Source of the DNA: Ensifer adhaerens
GTDB lineage: Bacteria; Pseudomonadota; Alphaproteobacteria; Rhizobiales; Rhizobiaceae
Reading direction: 5' to 3'
Length of the DNA: 64,000 bases
NCBI RefSeq assembly: GCF_020035535.1
Contig: NZ_CP083350.1
Coordinates: 3,134,803 to 3,198,802 of the forward strand
The notes beneath the pieces are model-generated. The model saw only the letters and a program-made list of their open reading frames with translations, did no database searches and was not told the DNA's origin. A program made the position numbers and the translations under genes. This document shows, in pieces, positions 55,938-64,000 of this stretch (position 1 is its first letter; each line of letters opens with the position of its first letter).

Positions 55938-57022
55938 CAACCATCGATATCGAACTCATTTCCGTCAGCAAGCAGTTTGGTGCAAACCGCATCGTCGACG
56001 ATATCAGCCTTGCCATCCCGAAGGGAAAATTCGTCAGCATTCTTGGTCCGTCCGGATGTGGCAAGACGACGACCCTGAACATGATCGCCGGATTCGAAGC
56101 GCCCTCGAGCGGGCAGATCCGAATTCGTGGCCGCGATCAGGAAGGCGTCCCGCCCGAAGCTCGGAAAATCGGACTCGTCTTCCAGAACTACGCACTCTTC
56201 CCGCATATGACGGTCGCCCAGAATGTCGGCTTTGGCCTAAAGATGCAGGGTCGGCCCCGGGAGGAAATCGCCGATGGTGTCTCACGAGCCTTGAAAAGTG
56301 TCCATCTCGAGGGCTTTGAGGATCGGTATCCGAAAGAACTTTCGGGGGGGCAACAGCAACGGGTCGCGGTCGCTCGGGCGATTGCGCCCTCACCGTCGGT
56401 GCTGCTTCTCGATGAACCGCTCTCAAACCTTGACCTTAAGCTCCGGGAAGCGATGCGCGTCGAACTGAAAGAGATCCAGGAAGATCTCGGCATGACCTTC
56501 ATCTATGTCACACATGACCAGGAAGAGGCGATGGCCATGTCCGACCGGATTATCGTCATGCAGGGCGGAGTGGTCGCGCAGGAAGGAGCGCCCGCGGACA
56601 TCTACGCCCGCCCGAGGACCTCTTTCGTGGCGGACTTCATCGGCAAGTCCAATATTCTCCCGGCATCCGCAGAGAACGGGAGCGATCGGAACCTGAAGGT
56701 ATCCCTCGGCGCAGGAAAGGCTGTGCTCACAGCCCCGCTGGGAGACGACGTCGCTCCTGATAATGTGCGCTTCTGCTGTATCAGACCGGAGGCCGTCAGG
56801 CTCGCAGATGCGGCAGGGGCCCTCGACGAACCTGTAAACCGCCTGACAGGCACCGTCCAAAAGGTCGTCAATCTGGGCGCCTATCTCGAGGCCTGGATGC
56901 TCGTCGATGGCGGGATCACCTTGAAGTCCATGATCCGCTCGACCCGCATCGAGAAGCTCTCGGCCGGCTGCCGCGTAGAGCTCGCCATCGCCCATTCCGC
57001 TGTCCAACTGCTGGAGCAATAG
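55934..57022 (+). CDS. ABC transporter ATP-binding protein, PotA-type
   Basis: A 362-residue cytoplasmic ATPase. GPSGCGKTTTLNMIAGFE is Walker A, VFQNYALFPHMTVAQNVGFG the Q-loop region, LSGGQQQRVAVARAIAP the signature, LLLDEPLSNLDLKLREAM Walker B, and YVTHDQEEAMAMSDRI the H-loop. A TOBE-like C-terminal domain follows (GTVQKVVNLGAYLEAWM). It overlaps the preceding permease by four bases and ends 122 bases before the dioxygenase gene ATG, where operator-like repeats lie. It energises uptake of the unknown substrate. Confidence 0.93.
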   Translation: MTTIDIELISVSKQFGANRIVDDISLAIPKGKFVSILGPSGCGKTTTLNMIAGFEAPSSGQIRIRGRDQEGVPPEARKIGLVFQNYALFPHMTVAQNVGFGLKMQGRPREEIADGVSRALKSVHLEGFEDRYPKELSGGQQQRVAVARAIAPSPSVLLLDEPLSNLDLKLREAMRVELKEIQEDLGMTFIYVTHDQEEAMAMSDRIIVMQGGVVAQEGAPADIYARPRTSFVADFIGKSNILPASAENGSDRNLKVSLGAGKAVLTAPLGDDVAPDNVRFCCIRPEAVRLADAAGALDEPVNRLTGTVQKVVNLGAYLEAWMLVDGGITLKSMIRSTRIEKLSAGCRVELAIAHSAVQLLEQ

Positions 57023-57042
57023 TGACATTCATTGTCATCCAT

Positions 57043-57064
57043 TATCAATGCGAAAGAATTGATA
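57043..57064. promoter_or_regulatory. Operator-like repeat before the dioxygenase gene
   Basis: TATCAAT-N8-ATTGATA is a perfect inverted repeat at 57043-57064 and is followed by TTGGAATACC. The same seven-base half-sites occur before the PotD-type gene, in the other orientation. This suggests shared control of the transport and enzyme genes. Confidence 0.6.
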
Positions 57065-57144
57065 TTGGAATACCGATTTATCACTCCGCTAAGCTCTATG
57101 TGATCCCGAGCCGGGATCTTCCCACACGGAGGCGAAAGACACAC

Positions 57145-58005
57145 ATGAAAACAAGAGTTTCGGCAATCCAGAATGACAGCAACGTCTGCGCAGATATCGT
57201 CGGGTTCGATTTCTCCGACTACAACGACGCGGACATTGCGGCAGTTCGATCTTACTGGCTGCAATATGGCGTCATTCGCTTTCGGGCGACCGATATCACA
57301 GACCAGCAGCAGGTCGACTTTTCCCGTCACTTCGGGGATTTCGTCATCCATCCTAAGCAATTGCAGGAAGGCGGACACCCGAACCATCGCGAAATCCTGG
57401 TGATCAGCAATGTGATGAAGGACGGCAAGCCGAGCGGCGCGCTCGGCAACAGCGAGGCGACGTGGCACACGGACACATGGTTCTACGAGCGCCCGCCCGC
57501 CGGCGCCATCCTCAGGGCGATCGAGGTCCCCCCTTCCGGTGGAGACACGTATTTTCTGTCGACCTACCAGGCTTTCGAAACGCTCCCCGAGGAGCTGCGC
57601 AGGGCTGTTGAGGGGCGGCAGATCTTCTTCCAGAACGTCTACGACAAGACGGGCAAGTTGCGCCTCGGGAAAGGCGAACCGACGAGCGCGGATTTTCGCG
57701 AATGGAGCGGCGTCGTTCATCCGCTGGTTAGAACCCACGGCGAGACGGGCCGCAAAGCGCTTTATCTTGGTGGGACGTCAGAGGGGGCGTGGATCGTCGG
57801 CATACCGCTCGATGAAAGCAACGACCTGATCTCAAGGCTTTGGGAGCACACCACCACTACGCCTGAAGTCTTCGTCCAGAAATGGAGCGTGGGCGACATC
57901 GTGATGTGGGACAACCGTTGCACGATGCACCGGCGCGATTCATTCGACCCGAACACGATCCGGATTATGCATCGGACGACGACATCCGGCGAGCGCCCGG
58001 TCTGA
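57145..58005 (+). CDS. TauD/TfdA-family 2-oxoglutarate-dependent dioxygenase
   Basis: A 286-residue non-haem iron enzyme. The iron site is seen as WHTDTWF (His108 and Asp110) and the distal His in CTMHRRDSF (about 262), with an Arg in NTIRIMHR (about 273) for 2-oxoglutarate. IRFRATDITDQQQVDFSRHF is typical of TauD. The ATG at 57145 is supported by GGAGG 12 bases before; the long frame from 57022 overlaps the ATPase stop and operator. It is the first enzyme gene after the transporter. It would hydroxylate, demethylate or desulfonate the imported compound, substrate unknown. Confidence 0.88.
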   Translation: MKTRVSAIQNDSNVCADIVGFDFSDYNDADIAAVRSYWLQYGVIRFRATDITDQQQVDFSRHFGDFVIHPKQLQEGGHPNHREILVISNVMKDGKPSGALGNSEATWHTDTWFYERPPAGAILRAIEVPPSGGDTYFLSTYQAFETLPEELRRAVEGRQIFFQNVYDKTGKLRLGKGEPTSADFREWSGVVHPLVRTHGETGRKALYLGGTSEGAWIVGIPLDESNDLISRLWEHTTTTPEVFVQKWSVGDIVMWDNRCTMHRRDSFDPNTIRIMHRTTTSGERPV

Positions 58006-58039
58006 TTTGTGAACCACAGGGCAGATCGGAGTCTCATCG

Positions 58040-58687
58040 ATGTCCCAGCCTTACAAGATTGAAAAACAGCCGGAAGCGATACCGGACGCACTGCGAACCC
58101 TGCTTGATGGAGTCGAAACCGCAACCATCGGCCACTTCGAATATCTTGGATTTGTTGGGGCAGGAATTGCGCCGGTCTTTCCGGCCAAGGCAATTGGAAC
58201 GGCAGTCACGGTCGCCGCGCCCGGCCGCGATGGAGCCGTCATCTATACGGCAATCGATCTGCTCAGCCCGGGAGATGTTCTCGTCATCTCCCGGGTCGAC
58301 CGGGACGACGTGGCCTGCGTCGGCGGCGGTGTCGTTGCTGCTGCCCGAGCGCGTGGCGCCGTCGCCATTATCGTCGATGGTCCTTGCACCGACATCGAGG
58401 AGATCCGCGCCAGCCGGTTCCCGGTCTGGTGTCGCGGAGTCTCGTCCAAGACGACCAGCCGCCGGCACCAGATCGGTGGCGCGATCAATGTCCCGATCGC
58501 CTGCGGCGGGGCGGCCGTGCTGCCTGGGCATGCGGTCCTGGCAGATACGGAGGGTGTCTTCGTTGCCGATCCCTCCGATATGCGTCGCATCGCCGACGTC
58601 GCCCTCGAGCGCCAACAGCGCTCCCTTAAGCTCCGGCCCTACCTTGAGGCCGGCCATTCCATCTTCGAACTGGATCGGATCGTATAA
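58040..58687 (+). CDS. RraA/HMG aldolase-like family protein
   Basis: A 215-residue protein of the RraA/dimethylmenaquinone-methyltransferase-like fold, whose members are often aldolases of the 4-hydroxy-4-methyl-2-oxoglutarate type. GTAVTVAAPGRDG (about 54-66), GDVLVISRVDR, GGGVVAAARARGAVAIIVDG and PVWCRGVSSKTT with the usual Arg and Lys residues are conserved. The start ATG 58040 is 34 bases after the dioxygenase stop. It would cleave a carbon chain later in the pathway, or it may be a regulator of RNase E like RraA. The catabolic setting favours an aldolase role. Confidence 0.8.
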   Translation: MSQPYKIEKQPEAIPDALRTLLDGVETATIGHFEYLGFVGAGIAPVFPAKAIGTAVTVAAPGRDGAVIYTAIDLLSPGDVLVISRVDRDDVACVGGGVVAAARARGAVAIIVDGPCTDIEEIRASRFPVWCRGVSSKTTSRRHQIGGAINVPIACGGAAVLPGHAVLADTEGVFVADPSDMRRIADVALERQQRSLKLRPYLEAGHSIFELDRIV

Positions 58688-59616
58688 TGAAGATTTCCCT
58701 CGTCCAGATGAACTCCCAGCCCGACCGCGACAGCAATTTGCGCGCGGCCGAGAGCCTGATGTTGCAGGCAATCGCACGCGATACACCGGATCTCATCGTT
58801 CTCCCGGAACATTTCGACTGGTCCGGCGGCACGGTGGCGGAGAAACTGGCGGCGGCTGATCATATGCCGGGCGGCGACGCCTATCGCATGTTGCAGGCGT
58901 TCGCCGCCCGGCAAAAGGTCTGGATCCACGGCGGCAGCTTGCTCGAAAGGGTCGATGGAAGTCCGAAGATCTACAACACGACGGTCGTTTTTGACCCAGA
59001 AGGTAACGAGGTCGGCCGCTACCGCAAAGTTCACCTGTTCGACATCGAGGCGCCAGATGGCAAGATGTATCGAGAATCCGCCACCGTTGCGCCTGGAGAA
59101 AGCCTGTTCGTCTACGAATCCGGCGGTTTCAGGATCGGCTGTGCGATCTGCTACGACCTTCGCTTCCCCCGGCTCTTTGATGCGCTTGCAGACGCCGGCG
59201 TCGATGTGGTCATTCTGCCCGCGGCCTTCACGTTACAGACGGGAAAAGACCACTGGGAAGTGCTCTGCCGTGCACGCGCGATCGAGCACCAGGTCTATTT
59301 CATCGCCTGTGGTCAGTGGGGAGGCTACACGGCAGCGGACGGAGATCGCCGTTTCACCTACGGCAACTCTCTCGTCTGCGACCCCTGGGGACAGGTCATA
59401 GCCCGCGCCGTCGATCAGGTCGGCGTGCTTTCCGCACACCTCGATCTCGACCGTGTGGCAGCAGTTCGCAAGCTTATTCCCGCCGCGTCGCACAAGGTTT
59501 CGTTTGTTGATCAGGCACACGTCAACCGAGGTTGCAGCCGCAGTGATCGTTGCAATTCCTCCTGCAGCTCGTCGGCGCAGACCTTCGGGGCACCAATTTC
59601 TTCTAGTAGCGCGTAG
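58687..59616 (+). CDS. Carbon-nitrogen hydrolase (nitrilase superfamily)
   Basis: A 309-residue amidase-type enzyme with the catalytic triad Glu41 (VLPEHFDW), Lys114 (RYRKVHLFD) and Cys155 (GCAICYDLRFP). Such enzymes release ammonia or amines from nitriles, amides or carbamoyl groups. The last 35 residues (VNRGCSRSDRC and SSCSSSAQ) are a low-complexity tail outside the normal family end, so a frame disturbance near the 3' end is possible. It shares one base with the RraA-like stop (TAATG). Its place suggests it handles a nitrogen-containing intermediate. Confidence 0.88.
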   Translation: MKISLVQMNSQPDRDSNLRAAESLMLQAIARDTPDLIVLPEHFDWSGGTVAEKLAAADHMPGGDAYRMLQAFAARQKVWIHGGSLLERVDGSPKIYNTTVVFDPEGNEVGRYRKVHLFDIEAPDGKMYRESATVAPGESLFVYESGGFRIGCAICYDLRFPRLFDALADAGVDVVILPAAFTLQTGKDHWEVLCRARAIEHQVYFIACGQWGGYTAADGDRRFTYGNSLVCDPWGQVIARAVDQVGVLSAHLDLDRVAAVRKLIPAASHKVSFVDQAHVNRGCSRSDRCNSSCSSSAQTFGAPISSSSA

Positions 59617-59675
59617 ACAACGCTCCCCTGAAAATGGACTGCCAATCGCCATCATCAGGTAATCGGACCCCAGAA

Positions 59676-61046
59676 ATGACCGCTTTCATCACGCAAACGC
59701 TCGGCAGCTATATCGCTGAGGAAGCACTCGCTCGTGTTCCTGGCGACGTCATCGACAAGGGCAAGCTCTGCCTCCTGGACTCCCTGGGCTGCCTGTTCGG
59801 CGGGCATCGGCTGCCGATGGCCGGCATGCTGGAGGTACTGCGGGCGGACAGCCAGGTCGCGCCCGCCTCCGGCGGACCTGTCAGTGGCTGTGCCGAACCG
59901 GGGGCTGCCGCATTCATCAAGGCAACTTTGATCAATGCGCTCGACTTCGACGACATCTACGAGAAGGGGCATCCCGGAGCCACGGTGATTGCGGCAGCCT
60001 TATCGGTCGCTGAGCACACGAAGTCTTCAGGCACAGAATTCCTCGAGGCCGTGATCATCGGCTATGAGGTGAGTTGCCGCGTTGGCATCTCACTTGCTCA
60101 CGTCCAGCCCAGAAAGGCGATTCACGGCCATGGGACTTGGCAGATATTCGGTGCAGCAGCCGCGGCCGCGAGACTCATGCGTCTCGACGCCGGACGAGCG
60201 GCGCATGCGATCGCGATCGCTGCTGCGAATGCGCCAGTGGCGTCCGTCATGAAGACCGTCTACGGAGACACGCCTTCGATGGCGAAGAACAACTTCGGCC
60301 TGGCCGCGCAAATGGGCGTCTTGGCCGCCCGCCTTGCCGCTGCCGGCTACGAGGGGCCTTTGGATGTTTTCGAGGGTGAGAGGGGTTTCTGGCGGATGGC
60401 GGGCGCCGACGAGTGCCGTTTCGACAAATTGACCAAAAGTTTGGGGGCCACCTACGAAATTCTCCGGGTTGGCTTCAAGCCATTCAGTTGCTGCCGGCTC
60501 ATCCAAAGCAGTGTCCAGGCCAGCCGCGACGTCGTCCGGATGGCCGGCATTGATCCCGCCGACGGCTTGCATGCCAAGCTGGTCGTGACTGCACCTCCGA
60601 TCGTGTGCGAACCACCTTTTAGCAAAGTGCGTCCGCGGGACATGTGGGCAGCACAGTTCAGCGCACCGCACGCCATAACCATGGCCGTATTCGGCCTCGA
60701 GCCCGGTCCCGACTGGTTCGTGGATGATTGGCTTCATGACGAGATCGCCGGGCGGTTTCAAGACAGTATCGAGCTCAGGCCACATACCAGCCACGCCTCG
60801 CATCGAGGCGCTCACGCCGCAAGCGCTTGGTTACAGTTGCGCGACGGGCAAAGTTTCGAAAGGCACGTGGACGTTGCGGAGGGAGAGGCAAGTAACCCCA
60901 TGCCGAAATCGGCTCTCGAGGGTAAGTTCTTGCGACTTGCGAGCCCGGTCGTGGGAGACAGCGGTGCTTGCGAAGCGATTGATAACGTGTACGCGCTGGA
61001 TAAGGCGGGATCGCTCCGGACGCTCCTTCGCGTATTGGTCAGCTGA
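59676..61046 (+). CDS. MmgE/PrpD-family protein
   Basis: A 456-residue protein of the MmgE/PrpD family, which includes 2-methylcitrate dehydratase and cis-aconitate decarboxylase relatives. DSLGCLFGG (about 35), LINALDFDDIYEKGHPGATV, GYEVSCRVGISL, GHGTWQIFGAAAAAARLM, and KPFSCCRLIQSSVQASR are family landmarks. The His and Asp residues in DFDDIYEKGHPG fit the dehydratase active site. The ATG at 59676 (MTAFITQTLG) begins the conserved helical domain, so an upstream start at 59634 is less likely. It is last in the catabolic operon, and may dehydrate or isomerise a tricarboxylate-like product. Confidence 0.85.
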   Translation: MTAFITQTLGSYIAEEALARVPGDVIDKGKLCLLDSLGCLFGGHRLPMAGMLEVLRADSQVAPASGGPVSGCAEPGAAAFIKATLINALDFDDIYEKGHPGATVIAAALSVAEHTKSSGTEFLEAVIIGYEVSCRVGISLAHVQPRKAIHGHGTWQIFGAAAAAARLMRLDAGRAAHAIAIAAANAPVASVMKTVYGDTPSMAKNNFGLAAQMGVLAARLAAAGYEGPLDVFEGERGFWRMAGADECRFDKLTKSLGATYEILRVGFKPFSCCRLIQSSVQASRDVVRMAGIDPADGLHAKLVVTAPPIVCEPPFSKVRPRDMWAAQFSAPHAITMAVFGLEPGPDWFVDDWLHDEIAGRFQDSIELRPHTSHASHRGAHAASAWLQLRDGQSFERHVDVAEGEASNPMPKSALEGKFLRLASPVVGDSGACEAIDNVYALDKAGSLRTLLRVLVS

Positions 61047-61143
61047 TACCGGCATATACCGACATGACGCATTTTGTTCGCAAGCTAAGCCTGCAACCGC
61101 AATCAACACCTTGGGGACTGGAGTCCCCACGGTCCTTCCCCCT

Positions 61144-61317
61144 GGCCTGCATAGCGACCTCAGCGAAGGCGTGCGGGCAGCCAAATTCTCCAGTCATTCG
61201 CTGCGCGCCGGCTTGCCCTCCTCGGCCGAAGTCGACGAGCGCCACGTGCAGAACCGCAGCTACCACCGCCGACGCGACCGATTTAGGGTCAATCTGACGA
61301 GGGCCTCGGGGCTGTAA
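61144..61317 (+). pseudogene. Tyrosine recombinase/integrase C-terminal fragment
   Basis: A short frame encodes GLHSDLSEGVRAAKFSSHSL, then RAGLPSSAEVDERHVQNRSY and RRRDRFRVNLTRASGL before a stop. HSLRAG is the H-x-x-R box of tyrosine recombinases and RSYHRRRDRF the region around the catalytic Tyr. The stretch that normally joins these (LGH and its flanks, about a dozen residues) is missing, and the N-terminal domains are absent. It is the scar of an integrase gene between the MmgE/PrpD gene and the IS21 element. The rest of 61047-61365 holds nothing else I can support. Confidence 0.7.
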
Positions 61318-61365
61318 GAATCTTACCCCGCCAGCATACGTGCGAGCATATTCTGATGTGGTTAT

Positions 61366-61412
61366 AGCGCGGCGATCAGGATGAGACGGTGGCGACAATC
61401 TGGATGAGACTC
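61366..61412. repeat. Left terminal inverted repeat of the IS21 element
   Basis: The sequence begins GCGCGGCGATCAGGATGAG and ends TGGATGAGACTC, in front of the istB stop. It matches the inverted right end, allowing one small gap, and contains two copies of the GATGAGAC subunit. Confidence 0.8.
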
Positions 61413-63868
<2,456 letters not shown>

Positions 63869-63951
63869 TCATGAGACGCCGAAAAATTGCGCCGCGGCGG
63901 GGGTGTAACTCCGGTCGGGCTACGCCCTCCCTTCGTCACACCCCCGCCGCC

Positions 63952-64000
63952 GAGTCTCATCCTGATTGACGCTGAATCTCACCTTGATTGTCGCCGCGCA
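63952..64000. repeat. Right terminal inverted repeat of the IS21 element (reaches window edge)
   Basis: The last 49 bases end TTGATTGTCGCCGCGCA and start GAGTCTCATCCTGATTGAC. The reverse complement begins TGCGCGGCGACAATCAAGG and resembles the left end. It may continue a few bases beyond the window. Confidence 0.8.

Noticed and set aside
57762..58193. Minus-strand open frame near the dioxygenase gene
   Set aside because: No family resemblance; it is antisense to conserved dioxygenase and RraA-like coding sequence.

Overview
The window looks like an accessory replicon or genomic-island stretch of a Rhizobiaceae bacterium (Rhizobium, Sinorhizobium/Ensifer or Agrobacterium type). The basis is the gene content: high-GC alphaproteobacterial coding, rhizopine-type (moc-like) genes, a VirB/AvhB-type type IV secretion system (T4SS), a TraR-like quorum-sensing regulator, several solute transport cassettes and an IS21-family element. 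No rRNA, tRNA, CRISPR array or replication origin was seen. Assignments come from reading motifs; no database search was run.

Region 1 (1-6565, minus strand): a surface polysaccharide module. Two glycosyltransferases are followed by rfbC, rfbB, rfbD and rfbA (partial at the window edge) for dTDP-L-rhamnose. Region 2 (6597-17194): a rhizopine/inositol-like catabolic island. A minus-strand run encodes a MocD-like membrane di-iron oxygenase, a Rieske ferredoxin, a ferredoxin reductase, a PanB paralogue without its metal ligands, and a second membrane hydroxylase. Divergently placed are a LacI regulator, an IolI-like isomerase and a MocB-like sugar/inositol ABC transporter. Shared palindromes lie before the isomerase and transporter genes.

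Region 3 (17641-25393): a tricarboxylate transport locus. It has a TctE/TctD two-component pair, a divergent periplasmic binding protein, two DUF1801 proteins and tctCBA. Region 4 (25601-28900): small proteins, a universal stress protein with a perfect FNR/FixK-type box, and a decayed hipA toxin gene with an intact hipB-like antitoxin gene.

Region 5 (28929-39489): a complete virB1-virB11 mating-pair set on the minus strand. It includes an EexN-like entry-exclusion lipoprotein and a TrbM-like protein, and a small winged-helix regulator lies divergently. No VirD4 coupling protein or relaxase is visible. Region 6 (39754-46011): a SWIM-associated-type protein, TraR-like and LysR regulators, an MNT-HEPN fusion, a small cysteine-rich secreted protein and a frameshifted M20 amidohydrolase.

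Region 7 (46534-52476): a BMP-type nucleoside ABC transporter ending in a cytosine-deaminase-like gene. Region 8 (53188-61046): a PotABCD-type transporter followed by a 2-oxoglutarate dioxygenase, an RraA-like protein, a nitrilase-family hydrolase and an MmgE/PrpD protein, which looks like an uncharacterised catabolic operon. The window closes with a tyrosine-recombinase remnant and an IS21-family insertion sequence (61366 to the window end). Transport-plus-enzyme cassettes, decayed mobile genes and conjugation genes together suggest a mosaic plasmid or chromid adapted to plant or rhizosphere nutrients.
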